A DNA stretch of 64,000 bases from Saccharopolyspora gregorii (GCF_024734405.1 NZ_CP059556.1:3224001-3288000), one strand, 5' to 3'; shown: positions 8,596 through 18,205, counted from the first letter of the stretch. Translations and numbers: made by a program. Notes: generated from the letters alone by a model not told the origin.

Positions 8596-9234
8596 ATGAC
8601 CGACGAGCCGGACCCCCAGGCGCACTACCGGCAACCCCGCCAAGCCCGCAGCGCCGCCACCCTGGCCCGCGTCCTGGAAGCCGCCGAAGAACTCGCCTTC
8701 GACATCGGCCTCGAACAACTTACGATCACCGGCGTCGCCGAACGCGCCGGAGTGTCCGTCGGCTCCATCTACCGCCGCTTCGACGGCAAGGACCAACTCC
8801 TCGCCGCCCTCACCGACCGGATGCTGCACCAGCGCGAAACCGACCTCGCCGACGCGCTGCGCACCGCCGAACCCACCCTGCCCGGCGTCCTGCACGCCTA
8901 CACCGACGCGCTGCTGCGCTCGTTCACCTCGACCCGATCGCTGTTCCCCTACCTGCTGCGCGCCCACGAGATCGACGTCCTCGACCGCGGCGCCCGCACC
9001 ATCACCGAAGTGCACCGGCTGCTGATCGACGCCGCCACCCCGCACACCGGCGACATCCGCCGCGACGACCCCGGCGCCGCCCTCGACGCCGTCGCCCGCG
9101 CCCTGCTGGGCGCCTGCTTCCACAACTCGGTGCGCCCCGACCGGCCCGCCGACGAACCCACGATGCGCCGCTACGCCGACGAACTCGCCGAAATGGGACT
9201 CGCCTACCTGCGCACCCCCGACCGCGAACACTGA
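8596..9234 (+). CDS. TetR-family regulator
   Basis: 212 residues. The N-terminal helix-turn-helix domain is clear at residues 14-60 (SAATLARVLEAAEELAFDIG, TITGVAERAGVSVGSIYRRF, then DGKDQLLAAL). The C-terminal half is all-helical and unassigned. The ATG at 8596 sits 7 nt after a TACGAT -10 element, which favours it over upstream in-frame starts. It is divergent from the DszC/SfnC-like flavoprotein and probably controls it. From this gene rightward, GAA and C-ending codons become dominant, unlike the genes to its left. Confidence 0.85.
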   Translation: MTDEPDPQAHYRQPRQARSAATLARVLEAAEELAFDIGLEQLTITGVAERAGVSVGSIYRRFDGKDQLLAALTDRMLHQRETDLADALRTAEPTLPGVLHAYTDALLRSFTSTRSLFPYLLRAHEIDVLDRGARTITEVHRLLIDAATPHTGDIRRDDPGAALDAVARALLGACFHNSVRPDRPADEPTMRRYADELAEMGLAYLRTPDREH

Positions 9235-9327
9235 CCCCGCGCACCGACCCCACCCTGGGCAGCGGGCCCCGGGCAGCGCGCCCCACCCGCCCGGCGTAGG
9301 TTGGGCGCCGCCCGCACGACGGGCAGA

Positions 9328-9423
9328 GGAGGCGTCAGGGCGCCTGGTGGCCCCCGCGGTCTTCAACACCGACGTGGCCGAGCACCTCGGCCAGGCGGGT
9401 TCGATTCCCGTCCGCCTCCGCCA
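9328..9423 (+). tRNA. selC: Selenocysteine tRNA, anticodon UCA
   Basis: A 96-nt tRNA. Acceptor arms GGAGGCG (9328-9334) and CGCCTCC pair, followed by G and an encoded CCA (9421-9423). The anticodon loop is CTTCAAC with TCA at 9363-9365. A long variable arm, TGGCCGAG / CTCGGCCA (8 bp, loop CAC, 9375-9393), and a T loop TTCGATT mark it as the Ser/Sec class. The eighth acceptor pair typical of bacterial tRNA-Sec would be T-C here. It lies between selD and selA, as expected for a selenocysteine locus. Confidence 0.95.
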
Positions 9424-9474
9424 CCGGCCCAGCGCCCACCGGCCCAGCACCGCACGCCGACTACACTGCCCGCC

Positions 9475-9870
9475 GTGGCGATCGAGCGGCCCGGACCGGT
9501 GCGCTGGCTGTACTACCAGTACGGCGGCACGCTGCCCCCCACCTACCGCGACTGGGTGCTGCGCGACGCGACCTGCTCCACCTGGGTGCTGCGGGTCTGC
9601 CTGCGCGGCCTGCTGCACGTGCTCCCGCTGATCGCGCTGCTGTTCGGCGTGCTGTGGTGGGCCGGTGGATCCTGGCCGATCGCACTGGGCTCCGTGCTGC
9701 TCGGCGTGCTGGTGGTGCTGCGGATCGTGCTGACCAGCTCGGTGGAGAGCGTCGACGCCCGCCTCGCCCGCCACGGCTTCCCACCCGGCCACGCCTCCGC
9801 GGTGCGCTCCCAGCTGGACGCCGACGCCGCCGCCCGCTACCGCGCCACCTGGCGCGGCGAACACTCCTGA
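9475..9870 (+). CDS. Small membrane protein, DUF5313-like
   Basis: 131 residues of unknown function. The N-terminus ERPGPVRWLYYQYGGTLPP and the following YRDWVLRDATC are the conserved block of an actinobacterial family I recall as DUF5313. Two hydrophobic segments follow (about residues 42-60 and 63-80), so it is probably an integral membrane protein with cytosolic ends. A TACACT -10 hexamer (9462-9467) ends 7 nt before the GTG at 9475, suggesting a leaderless mRNA. It lies between selC and selA with no evident link to selenium. Confidence 0.72.
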   Translation: MAIERPGPVRWLYYQYGGTLPPTYRDWVLRDATCSTWVLRVCLRGLLHVLPLIALLFGVLWWAGGSWPIALGSVLLGVLVVLRIVLTSSVESVDARLARHGFPPGHASAVRSQLDADAAARYRATWRGEHS

Positions 9871-9921
9871 TCACGCGATCGCGCGCAGCACGACCCCCGC
9901 CGGGCTCCTAGGCTGCGCCGC

Positions 9922-11217
9922 ATGGACGCGCGCCGCCGGATCCCCGCCACGGACCGGGTGCTGGCCGACCCCCTGCTGCACGGCGCCGCCGACCGGCTCG
10001 GCCACGACGTGGTGCGCCGCGCCGTGCACGACGCCCAGCAGCAGGCCCGCCACGGCCACCTGCCACCCGAGCAGGTCGCCGCCGCCGCCCGCGCCGCACT
10101 CCCCGACACCGCCTGCGGCATGCGCCGGGTCATCAACGCCAGCGGAGTGCTGCTGCACACCAACCTCGGCCGCGCCCCCCTCTCCGACGCCGCCATCGAC
10201 GCGGTGCGCGCCACCGCGGGCACCAGCGACGTCGAACTCGACCTCACCACCGGACGACGTGGCCCCCGTGGCCGCGGCACGCGCGACGCCCTGATCGACG
10301 CCGTACCCGCCGCCGAAGACGCCCACGTCGTCAACAACGGAGCCGCCGCCCTCTCCCTCGCGGCCACCGCCCTCGCCGCGGGCCGCGAGATCGTGCTCGC
10401 CCGCGGCGAACTCGTCGAGATCGGCGACGGATTCCGCATCCCCGACCTGCTCACCGCCACCGGCGCGCGACTGCGCGAAGTCGGCACCACCAACCGGGTC
10501 CACCTCGCCGACTACCAGGACGCCCTCGGACCCGACACCGGCTTCGTGCTCAAGGTCCACCCCTCGAACTTCCGCATCACCGGCTTCACCTCCCACGTGA
10601 CCGTCGCCGAACTCCGCACCCTGCCCGCACCCGTCGTCGCCGACATCGGCTCCGGCCTGCTGCACCCGCACCCCAAGCTGCCCGCCGAACCCGACGCGCA
10701 ACGCACCCTCGCCGCCGGAGCCGACCTCGTCACCGCCAGCGGCGACAAACTCCTCGGCGGCCCCCAAGCCGGCCTGCTGCTCGGCACCACCGACCTGATC
10801 ACCCGGCTGCGACGGCACCCGCTGGCCCGTGCACTGCGCGTCGACAAGCTCACCCTCGCCGCCCTCGAAGCCACCGTCCGCGGTCCCGCCACCCCCACCG
10901 CCCGCGCCCTCGCCCGCACCCCCGCCGAACTCCTCGACCGCGCCCGCCGCATCGCCGCCGCCCTGCGCGACCGCGGCATCGACGCCGACGCCCACGACAG
11001 CACCGCCACCGTCGGCGGCGGCGGAGCCCCCGGCGTCGAACTGCCCAGCGCCGCGATCACCCTGCCCGCCCGGTTCGCCACCGCCCTGCGCACCGCCCCC
11101 ACCCCCGTGCTCGGACGCGTCGAACAGGACCGCTGCCTGCTCGACCTGCTCGCCGTCGCCCCCACCGACGACCACACCCTCATCGACACCACCGCGGCGG
11201 CCGACCGATGCACGTGA
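9922..11217 (+). CDS. selA: L-seryl-tRNA(Sec) selenium transferase
   Basis: A PLP enzyme converting seryl-tRNA(Sec) to selenocysteyl-tRNA(Sec) with selenophosphate. 431 residues, slightly shorter than the E. coli protein (463). Visible blocks are VINASGVLLHTNLGRAPLS, VVNNGAAALSLAATAL, EVGTTNRVHLADY, and the PLP lysine in SGDKLLGGPQAG (about residue 276). A TAGGCT -10 element (9909-9914) ends 7 nt before the ATG, so the transcript is probably leaderless. The 3' end overlaps selB by 10 nt, indicating coupling. Confidence 0.95.
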   Translation: MDARRRIPATDRVLADPLLHGAADRLGHDVVRRAVHDAQQQARHGHLPPEQVAAAARAALPDTACGMRRVINASGVLLHTNLGRAPLSDAAIDAVRATAGTSDVELDLTTGRRGPRGRGTRDALIDAVPAAEDAHVVNNGAAALSLAATALAAGREIVLARGELVEIGDGFRIPDLLTATGARLREVGTTNRVHLADYQDALGPDTGFVLKVHPSNFRITGFTSHVTVAELRTLPAPVVADIGSGLLHPHPKLPAEPDAQRTLAAGADLVTASGDKLLGGPQAGLLLGTTDLITRLRRHPLARALRVDKLTLAALEATVRGPATPTARALARTPAELLDRARRIAAALRDRGIDADAHDSTATVGGGGAPGVELPSAAITLPARFATALRTAPTPVLGRVEQDRCLLDLLAVAPTDDHTLIDTTAAADRCT

Positions 11218-12983
11218 TCGCCACCGCCGGGCACGTCGACCACGGCAAGACCACCCTGCTGCGGCAGCTCACCGGCATGGAACCCGACCGGTGGGAACAA
11301 GAACGCGACCGCGGCATGACCATCGACCTCGGCTTCGCCTGGACCACCCTCGGCACCCGCACGCTGGCGTTCATCGACGTACCCGGCCACGAACGGTTCG
11401 TGCCCAACATGCTCGCCGGCGCAGGCACCGCCCCCGCCGCCCTGTTCGTCGTCGCCGCCGACGAAGGCTGGCAACCGCAATCCGACGAACACCTCGCCGC
11501 GCTGCACGCCCTCGGCGTGCGCCACGCCCTGCTCGCCATCACCCGCACCGACCTCGCCGACCCCACCGACGCCGAAACCCGAGCCCTGCAGAACCTGGCC
11601 GCAACCACCCTCGCCGACCCACCGGTCGTGCAAGTCAGCGGCCGCACCGGCGCCGGCCTGCCCGCGCTGCGCACCGCCCTGGCCGAGCTCACCGACTCCC
11701 TGCCCACCCCCGACACCACCGGACCCGTGCGGCTGTGGATCGACCGGGCCTTCACCATCCGCGGCGCAGGCACCGTCGTCACCGGCACCCTCACCGCAGG
11801 CACCCTGCGCACCGGCGACCGGCTGCGCCTGCACCCCGCCGACCAGGACGTCGTGGTCCGCGGCCTGCACACCCTCGGCGAACCCCGCACCCACGTCACC
11901 GCCACCGCCCGGGTCGCGGTCAACCTGCGCGGCATCCCGCACCGGCAGGTCCGCCGCGGGCACGCCCTGCTCACCGAGCACGGCGGACACCGCAGCGACC
12001 TCGTCGACGTGCGCCTGCCCGAAACCACCGCCGCCGACCTGCCCCGCCACCTCGTGCTGCACCTCGGCTCCGCCGCCGTACCCGTCCGCATCCGCCCCCT
12101 CGGCACCCGCACCGCCCGGCTGTCCCTGGCCGCACCACTACCGGTGCGCATCGGCGACCGGGTGCTGCTGCGCGACCCCGGCGGCCACCACATCCACGGC
12201 GCCGACCTGCTCGACGTGCGCCCCCGCCCCCTGCACCGCCGCGGCGCCGCCCGCGACCGCGCCCGCGAACTCGACAGCATCCCCACCCGACCCGACGGCA
12301 CCACCGCACCCGACGGGGCCGCCGAACTCCGGCGCCGCAAGCTCATCCGCCACCACGAGCTGCGCGCCATGGGCGCCGAACCCCCCGCCGACGCACCCAC
12401 CGCCGCAGGCTGGCTGCTCGACCCGGCCCACCGCGACACCCTCGCCGCGCACCTCGTGCACCTGCTGCACGAACACCGCCACCAGCACCCGCTCGACGCC
12501 GGCATGAGCCTCGAAGCCGCCCGCCGCGCCCTCGACCTGCCCGACCCGGCACTGCTGGAACCACTCCTGCGCACCCCCACCGCCCGCGACGTGCACCGCG
12601 CCGACGGCAGGCTGCGCCTGGGCACCGCACCCTGGCCCCCCGAAGTCGCCGCCGCGCTGCACGCCCTGCACGACACCCTGCGCGCCGACCCGTTCACCGC
12701 CCCCACCGCCGACGAACTCCACGACCTCGGCCTCGGCCCCGCCGCCCTCGCCGCCGCCGCCCGCGCCGGAGAACTCCTGCGCCTGGCCCCCGGCATCGTG
12801 CTCGCCGCGGGCGCCGACCAGCACGCCTGCGACGTGCTCGCCACCCTGCCCCAGCCGTTCACCCCCGCCGACGCCCGCCGCGCCCTGCGCACCACCCGCC
12901 GCGTCGCCCTGCCCCTGCTGGAACTGCTCGCCCGCGACGGCCGCACCGAACGCCTCCCCGACGGCACCCACCGGCTGCGCTGA
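11208..12983 (+). CDS. selB: Selenocysteine-specific elongation factor SelB
   Basis: A GTPase that brings Sec-tRNA to UGA codons marked by a SECIS hairpin. 591 residues. GTPase motifs: AGHVDHGKTTL (G1), RDRGMTIDLGFAW (switch), DVPGHERF (G3) and an ITRTDL G4. EF-Tu-like domains II and III follow (VRLWIDRAFTIRGAGTVVTG). The C-terminal 250 residues hold winged-helix repeats that bind the SECIS, although this part is more diverged. The cognate SECIS is presumably the hairpin at 2860-2878 in fdhA. Its start overlaps the end of selA. Confidence 0.95.
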   Translation: MHVIATAGHVDHGKTTLLRQLTGMEPDRWEQERDRGMTIDLGFAWTTLGTRTLAFIDVPGHERFVPNMLAGAGTAPAALFVVAADEGWQPQSDEHLAALHALGVRHALLAITRTDLADPTDAETRALQNLAATTLADPPVVQVSGRTGAGLPALRTALAELTDSLPTPDTTGPVRLWIDRAFTIRGAGTVVTGTLTAGTLRTGDRLRLHPADQDVVVRGLHTLGEPRTHVTATARVAVNLRGIPHRQVRRGHALLTEHGGHRSDLVDVRLPETTAADLPRHLVLHLGSAAVPVRIRPLGTRTARLSLAAPLPVRIGDRVLLRDPGGHHIHGADLLDVRPRPLHRRGAARDRARELDSIPTRPDGTTAPDGAAELRRRKLIRHHELRAMGAEPPADAPTAAGWLLDPAHRDTLAAHLVHLLHEHRHQHPLDAGMSLEAARRALDLPDPALLEPLLRTPTARDVHRADGRLRLGTAPWPPEVAAALHALHDTLRADPFTAPTADELHDLGLGPAALAAAARAGELLRLAPGIVLAAGADQHACDVLATLPQPFTPADARRALRTTRRVALPLLELLARDGRTERLPDGTHRLR

Positions 12984-13069
12984 ACACCGCGGACCGTGCG
13001 ATCAGCCCAAGCGCGGCGCATCGTGGGGACATGACGGGCCGGGTCGCCCGGCAGCGAGGGAGGCACGTC

Positions 13070-14017
13070 ATGGCACGCAAGATCTGGACCGGCTCCATCA
13101 ACTTCGGCCTGGTGACCATCCCGGTCGGCCTCTACGCCGCCACCGAGGACCACAGCCCCTCCTTCCACCAGTACCAACGCGGCACCACCGACCGCGTCCG
13201 CTACAAGCGCGTCAACGAACGCACCGGCGACGAGGTCGACTACGGCGACATCGTCAAAGGCCGCGAAGTCGAGGGCACCCTGATCACCGTCGACCAGGAA
13301 GAGCTCGACGAGATCGCCCCCGGCCGCTCCCGCACCATCGACATCACCTCCTTCGTCGACCTCGACGAGATCGACCCGGTGCACTTCCAACGCACCTACT
13401 GGCTCGCACCCAACGCCAAGGAGAACCACCGGCCCTACGACCTGCTGCGCCGCGCCATGGAGCAGACCAACCAGGTCGGCATCGCCACCTTCGTGCTGCG
13501 CGGCAAGGAATACCTCACCGCCGTGCGCGCCGACGACGCCGCGCTCGCCCTCAACACGCTGTTCTTCGCCGACGAGATCCGCGACCCCGCCCAGATCATC
13601 GGCGACACCGCAGGCTCGGCACCCTCCGACAAGGAACTGGAAATGGCCGAGACCGTCATCGAATCCATGACCGGCGAATGGCACCCCGAGGACTACGAGG
13701 ACACCTACACCGACCGCGTCGAACAACTCCTCGCCGACAAGGCCCGCGGCGTCGAACCCGCCGCCGAGGCCGAACCCGCCGCCGACACCGACGTCATCGA
13801 CCTCACCGACGCGCTCCGCCGCAGCGTCGAACACGCCCGCGGCACCCGCAGCAGCAGCCGACGCGGCGGGCGCGGAGACGAACTCGGCGAACTCACCAAG
13901 GGCGAACTCGACAAGCGCGCCAAGGAACTCGGCGTCCGCGGCCGCTCCAAGATGAACCGCGCCGAACTCGAAGACGCCGTCCGCGACGCCACCCACGGCT
14001 CGCGCGCCGCGTCCTGA
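13070..14017 (+). CDS. ku: Non-homologous end-joining protein Ku
   Basis: A DNA-end-binding homodimer that recruits LigD. 315 residues. The Ku core starts at residue 1 (MARKIWTGSINFGLVTIPVGLY) and continues through VNERTGDEVDYGDIVKG and LAPNAKENHRPYDLLRRAM. A basic, low-complexity linker (SSSRRGGRG) leads to a C-terminal SAP/Rho-N-like module, LTKGELDKRAKELGVRGRSK. The ATG at 13070 follows GAGGGAGGCACGTC. The LigD polymerase gene starts 14 nt downstream, so the two form an NHEJ operon. The C-terminal module recurs in the small protein at 26610-26942. Confidence 0.95.
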   Translation: MARKIWTGSINFGLVTIPVGLYAATEDHSPSFHQYQRGTTDRVRYKRVNERTGDEVDYGDIVKGREVEGTLITVDQEELDEIAPGRSRTIDITSFVDLDEIDPVHFQRTYWLAPNAKENHRPYDLLRRAMEQTNQVGIATFVLRGKEYLTAVRADDAALALNTLFFADEIRDPAQIIGDTAGSAPSDKELEMAETVIESMTGEWHPEDYEDTYTDRVEQLLADKARGVEPAAEAEPAADTDVIDLTDALRRSVEHARGTRSSSRRGGRGDELGELTKGELDKRAKELGVRGRSKMNRAELEDAVRDATHGSRAAS

Positions 14018-14030
14018 CCGGAGCACCACC

Positions 14031-14933
14031 GTGGGACGCGTGACCGTGCGAGTGCAGGACCGCGAACTGACCCTGTCCAACCTGGACAAGGTGCTCTACC
14101 CCGCCTGCGGGTTCCGCAAACGCGACGTCATCGACTACTACCGGCGCATCGCCCCCGTGCTGCTGCCGCACCTGCGCGGCCGCGCCACCACCCTCATCCG
14201 CTACCCCGACGGCGTCGACTCCGGCTCGTTCTACGAGAAGGACGTCTCCCGCCACGCCCCCGACTGGGTCCCCACCGCCCGCCTGGTCAGCGGCGCCGAC
14301 GGCACCGGCCGCGCCGTCAACCACCACGTGCTCATCGACGCCCTGCCCACCCTGGTGTGGACCGCGAACCTCGCAGCCCTCGAACTCCACGTCCCCCAGT
14401 GGACCGTCGGCGAACACGACACCCGCAACACCCCCGACCTGCTCGTGTTCGACCTCGACCCAGGGCCACCCGCCACCATCGTCGAATGCTGCCGCGCCGC
14501 CGAAATCCTGCACGAACGGCTGCGCGCCGACGGACTGCGCGCCTACCCGAAGACCAGCGGCGCCAAAGGCATGCAGCTGTACTGCCCGGTGCGCACCGAA
14601 CGCCCCGACCGCACCTCCGCCTACGCCAAGCGGCTCGCCCACGAACTCGCCGCCGAACACCCCGACGCGCTGCTGGCGAAGATGAACCGCGCCGCCCGCA
14701 CCGGCAAGGTCTTCCTCGACTGGAGCCAGAACAACCCCGCCAAGACCACCATCGCCCCCTACTCGCTGCGCGCCCGCGACCACCCCACCGCCTCCACCCC
14801 CCTCACCTGGGACGAAGTCCGCGCCTGCCGCGAACCCGACCAGCTGCGCTACACCGCCGACGACGTCCTCGAACGCGTCGACGACCACGGCGACCTGCTC
14901 GCCGACCTGCACACCGACCCGCACCCGCTGTGA
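14031..14933 (+). CDS. ligD: NHEJ DNA polymerase (stand-alone LigD polymerase domain)
   Basis: An archaeo-eukaryotic-primase-type polymerase that fills ends during Ku-dependent repair. 300 residues, matching only the polymerase domain of multidomain LigD; no ligase or phosphoesterase domain follows. Motifs: LSNLDKVLYP, ATTLIRYPDGV, the metal-binding acidic pair in LLVFDLDPG, YPKTSGAKGMQLYCP, and KVFLDWSQNNPAKTTIAPYS. The GTG at 14031 lies 14 nt after ku. A separate ligase gene would have to lie elsewhere. Confidence 0.92.
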   Translation: MGRVTVRVQDRELTLSNLDKVLYPACGFRKRDVIDYYRRIAPVLLPHLRGRATTLIRYPDGVDSGSFYEKDVSRHAPDWVPTARLVSGADGTGRAVNHHVLIDALPTLVWTANLAALELHVPQWTVGEHDTRNTPDLLVFDLDPGPPATIVECCRAAEILHERLRADGLRAYPKTSGAKGMQLYCPVRTERPDRTSAYAKRLAHELAAEHPDALLAKMNRAARTGKVFLDWSQNNPAKTTIAPYSLRARDHPTASTPLTWDEVRACREPDQLRYTADDVLERVDDHGDLLADLHTDPHPL

Positions 14934-14975
14934 CCCCCACCCACCCCCGCCGCTCCGTGACGAGCCGCATACCGC

Positions 14976-15002
14976 GGAATGCCACCACCGCGCACGCGTG
15001 TT
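14976..15002 (+). promoter_or_regulatory. SigR/SigH-type promoter of clpC
   Basis: GGAAT (14976-14980), 19 nt, then GTT (15000-15002). This matches the GGAAT-N18/19-GTT consensus of actinobacterial disulfide/heat-stress sigma factors of the SigR/SigH group, and it would start transcription about 50 nt before the clpC ATG. Clp genes are known members of that regulon. It is a pattern match only. Confidence 0.5.
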
Positions 15003-15060
15003 TGAGCCGACGAGACCCGCGGGAAGACAACGAGGAGTTTCACGGACGAGAGAGGTGACC

Positions 15061-17583
15061 ATGACCGGCTTCTTCGGCTCCGGAGGGTTCGGTTCGAGCC
15101 CCTTCGACGACTTCCTGGCCCGCTACCTCTCCGGTGGCGACGGCCCGAACCAGCCCCAACGGGTCGACCTCACCCGCCTGATGAGCAGGCACGCCCAAGA
15201 CCTGGTGGCCAACGCCGCCCGCCTCACCGTCGAACACGGCGGCCGCGACCTCGACACCCACCACCTGCTGTGGGCGGCCACCCGCTCCGAAACCACCCGC
15301 GCCATGCTGGAACGCGCCGGAGCCGACCCCGACCCGCTCGCCCAGCGCATCGAACAGCAGCTGCCCACCGGCGACGCCGTCGAACAACCACCCGCGCTGA
15401 CCCCCGCGGCCAAGCGCACCCTGCTCGAATCGCACCAGATCGCCCGCGCCGTCGGCGCCTCCTACATCGGCCCCGACCACCTGCTGCTCGCGCTGGCCGC
15501 CAACCCCGAATCGCAGGCCGGGCGCATCCTCGCCGCGGCCCACGTCACCCTCGAATCGCTGCAGGCAGGCCCCGCCGATCCGGCGCAGCCGCGGCCCGAC
15601 ACCGCCGAGACCAGCAGCACCCCCACCCTGGAGCAGTTCGGCCAGGACCTCACCACCAAGGCCCGCGACGGCGGCCTCGACCCCGTCATCGGCCGCGACG
15701 AGGAGATCGAGCAGACCATTGAAGTGCTCTCCCGCCGCACCAAGAACAACCCGGTGCTCATCGGCGAAGCCGGCGTCGGCAAGACCTCCGTCGTCGAAGG
15801 CCTCGCCCAACGCGTCGTCGACGGCCAAGTGCCCGACGTGCTCCAGGACAAGCGCGTCGTGCAACTCGACCTCTCCGGCGTCGTCGCAGGCACCCGCTAC
15901 CGCGGCGACTTCGAAGAACGCATGAACAAACTCCTCGACGAGATCAGCAAGAACCGCGACCGGCTGATCATCTTCATCGACGAGCTGCACACCGTCGTCG
16001 GCGCAGGCGGCTCCGACGGCGCCGTCGACGCGGGCAACATGCTCAAACCCAAGCTCGCCCGCGGCGAACTGCACGTCGTCGGCGCCACCACCCTCGACGA
16101 ATACCGCACCAACATCGAGAAGGACGCCGCGCTGGAACGCCGCTTCCAGCCCATCACCGTCGACGAACCCAGCGTCGCCGACACCGAACGCATCCTCTGC
16201 GGCCTCCGAGACCGCTACGAAGCCCACCACCAGGTCCGGTTCCACGACGACGCCATCCGCGCCGCCGCCGAACTCGCCGACCGCTACATCACCGACCGGT
16301 TCCTGCCCGACAAGGCCATCGACCTCATCGACCAGGCAGGCGCCCGCAAACGGCTGCGCACCGGAACACCCGACACCGACCTGCGCGAACTCGAACAGCG
16401 CAACGACGAACTCAGCCGCGACAAGGCCCAAGCCATCGCCGAAGAGGACTACGAACGCGCCGCCAACCTCCGCGACGAGATCGTCGCGGTCCGCGAACGG
16501 ATCCGGTCCCAACGCCAAGGCGGCGGCGGCATCCCCGTCGTCGGCCGCGAAGAGATCGCCGACGTCGTCTCCCGCGCCACCGGCATCCCCGCCACCCAAC
16601 TCACCGAGCAGGAGAAGACCCGCCTGCTCAACCTCGAAGAACAACTGCACAAGCGCGTCGTCGGCCAGGACGAAGCCGTCCACGCCATCGCCCGCGCCGT
16701 CCGCCGCTCCCGCACCGGCATGGGCGACCCCAACCGGCCCGTCGGCACCTTCCTGTTCCTCGGACCCACCGGCGTCGGCAAGACCGAACTCGCCCGGGCG
16801 CTGGCCGAATCCCTCTTCGGCGACCAGGACCGCATGGTCCGCCTGGACATGAGCGAATTCCAAGAAGCCCACACCGCCAGCCGCATGGTCGGCTCCCCAC
16901 CCGGCTACGTCGGCTACGGCGAAGCCGGCCAGCTCACCGAAGCCGTCCGCCGCCGCCCCTACTCGGTCATCCTCCTCGACGAGATCGAGAAGGCCCACCC
17001 CGACGTGTTCAACACCCTGCTGCAAGTCCTCGACGACGGCCGCCTCACCGACGGCCAAGGCCGCACCGTCGACTTCAGCAACACCGTGCTGATCATGACC
17101 AGCAACCTCGGCTCCGACATCATCTCGCAACGCTCCGGAGTCCTCGGCTTCTCCAGCCGCGGCCAGGAACAAGCCGACGAACCCGCCCGCGACCGCCTCA
17201 TGGCACGACTCCGCGACGCGTTCCGGCCCGAATTTCTCAACCGCATCGACGAAGTCGTCATGTTCCGCAGGCTCGAAACCGACCAGCTGCACCGCATCAC
17301 CGAACTGCTGCTCGGCGACACCCGCGAACGCCTCGGCACCCAGGACATCGAAGTCGACTTCAGCAACGCCGCCGTCGACTGGATCACCGAACACGGCCAC
17401 CAACCCGACTACGGCGCCCGCCCGCTGCGGCGCACCATCCAACGCGAAGTCGACGACTCCATCTCCGAACTGCTCCTCGAAGGCAAGCTCGGCGAAGGAC
17501 AACGCGTCGAAGTCGACACCTCCGGCGACCAGCTCACCTTCCAGATCAGGCCCGCCCTCGAAACCGGCGCCGGAACCTCCTGA
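15061..17583 (+). CDS. clpC: ClpC-type AAA+ unfoldase (two AAA domains)
   Basis: An ATP-dependent unfoldase/chaperone working with ClpP or as a disaggregase. 840 residues. A short glycine-rich N-terminus ([20 protein letters not shown]) leads to a Clp-N repeat domain (about 35-170). AAA-1 has [11 protein letters not shown] and [15 protein letters not shown]. The middle region has the short UVR-like segment [17 protein letters not shown], as in ClpC rather than the long ClpB coiled coil. AAA-2 has [14 protein letters not shown] and [14 protein letters not shown], then the D2-small domain. No clear IGF/L-type ClpP loop was picked out. The ATG at 15061 follows GAGAGGTGACC and a SigR-like promoter. 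A bidirectional hairpin follows the gene. Confidence 0.9.
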   Translation: MTGFFGSGGFGSSPFDDFLARYLSGGDGPNQPQRVDLTRLMSRHAQDLVANAARLTVEHGGRDLDTHHLLWAATRSETTRAMLERAGADPDPLAQRIEQQLPTGDAVEQPPALTPAAKRTLLESHQIARAVGASYIGPDHLLLALAANPESQAGRILAAAHVTLESLQAGPADPAQPRPDTAETSSTPTLEQFGQDLTTKARDGGLDPVIGRDEEIEQTIEVLSRRTKNNPVLIGEAGVGKTSVVEGLAQRVVDGQVPDVLQDKRVVQLDLSGVVAGTRYRGDFEERMNKLLDEISKNRDRLIIFIDELHTVVGAGGSDGAVDAGNMLKPKLARGELHVVGATTLDEYRTNIEKDAALERRFQPITVDEPSVADTERILCGLRDRYEAHHQVRFHDDAIRAAAELADRYITDRFLPDKAIDLIDQAGARKRLRTGTPDTDLRELEQRNDELSRDKAQAIAEEDYERAANLRDEIVAVRERIRSQRQGGGGIPVVGREEIADVVSRATGIPATQLTEQEKTRLLNLEEQLHKRVVGQDEAVHAIARAVRRSRTGMGDPNRPVGTFLFLGPTGVGKTELARALAESLFGDQDRMVRLDMSEFQEAHTASRMVGSPPGYVGYGEAGQLTEAVRRRPYSVILLDEIEKAHPDVFNTLLQVLDDGRLTDGQGRTVDFSNTVLIMTSNLGSDIISQRSGVLGFSSRGQEQADEPARDRLMARLRDAFRPEFLNRIDEVVMFRRLETDQLHRITELLLGDTRERLGTQDIEVDFSNAAVDWITEHGHQPDYGARPLRRTIQREVDDSISELLLEGKLGEGQRVEVDTSGDQLTFQIRPALETGAGTS

Positions 17584-17682
17584 CCCACCGGCACCCGAAA
17601 AAAGTCAGCACGGAGGGTGACCGAGCCGATGCGATGAGTTACGATGATGATCGCCGCCGCACCTCCCCCTCGTGCGGCGAAG

Positions 17683-17721
17683 GACGCCCAGGGCTTGGAC
17701 CCCCAGCAAGCCCTGGGCGTC
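17683..17721. terminator. Bidirectional terminator hairpin between clpC and PPOX gene
   Basis: A perfect 15-bp stem, GACGCCCAGGGCTTG paired with CAAGCCCTGGGCGTC, with a 9-nt loop, between two convergent genes. It lacks a U-run, as is common in this group. Confidence 0.75.
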
Positions 17722-17740
17722 ACTCACGTCCGGAACCGGC

Positions 17741-18205
17741 TCACTCCGCCAACCGCGCCGGAAAACCACCCGTCGCGATCGGACCCCACGACTCGATCGA
17801 CACCCGGATCAGCGACTTGCCCTGCTTGCGCATCGCCTCCCGGTACTCGTCCCAATCCGGATGCTCACCCGAGATGCACCGGAAGTACTCCACCAGCGGC
17901 TCCACGCTCTCCGGCGGATCCACCACCTCCGCCGAACCGTCCACCTGCACCCACGGACCGTTGAACTCATCCGAGAGCACGCACACCGACACCCGGCCCG
18001 ACCGGCGCACGTTCACCGCCTTCGCCCGCTCCGGATACGTCGACACCACGATCCGCCCCTGCCCGTCCACCCCGCACGTCACCGGCGAGATCTGCGGACG
18101 ACCCGACGCCCGCTCCGTCACCAGCAACGCACGATGACGCGGACGCACGAACTCCAACAGCTCCGGGAACTCGACCCGATCATTGGTGGCGATGCTGGGG
18201 GCCAC
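17741..18205 (-). CDS. PPOX-class F420-dependent oxidoreductase-like protein
   Basis: 154 residues of the pyridoxamine-5'-phosphate-oxidase-like split-barrel fold. Visible blocks are RALLVTERASGRPQISPVTC, VVSTYPERAKAVNVRRSGRV and PWVQVDGSAEVVD, typical of the small actinobacterial PPOX proteins that bind F420 or flavin. The reaction is unknown. The GTG at 18205 follows GGAAGG; a TAGGTT -10 element (18248-18243) would give a 5' leader of about 30 nt. It converges on clpC across a strong hairpin. Confidence 0.8.
   Translation of the reverse strand: MAPSIATNDRVEFPELLEFVRPRHRALLVTERASGRPQISPVTCGVDGQGRIVVSTYPERAKAVNVRRSGRVSVCVLSDEFNGPWVQVDGSAEVVDPPESVEPLVEYFRCISGEHPDWDEYREAMRKQGKSLIRVSIESWGPIATGGFPARLAE

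Noticed and set aside
9328-9423. tRNA-Ser or tRNA-Leu
   Set aside because: The long variable arm also occurs there, but the anticodon is TCA and the neighbours are selA, selB and selD.
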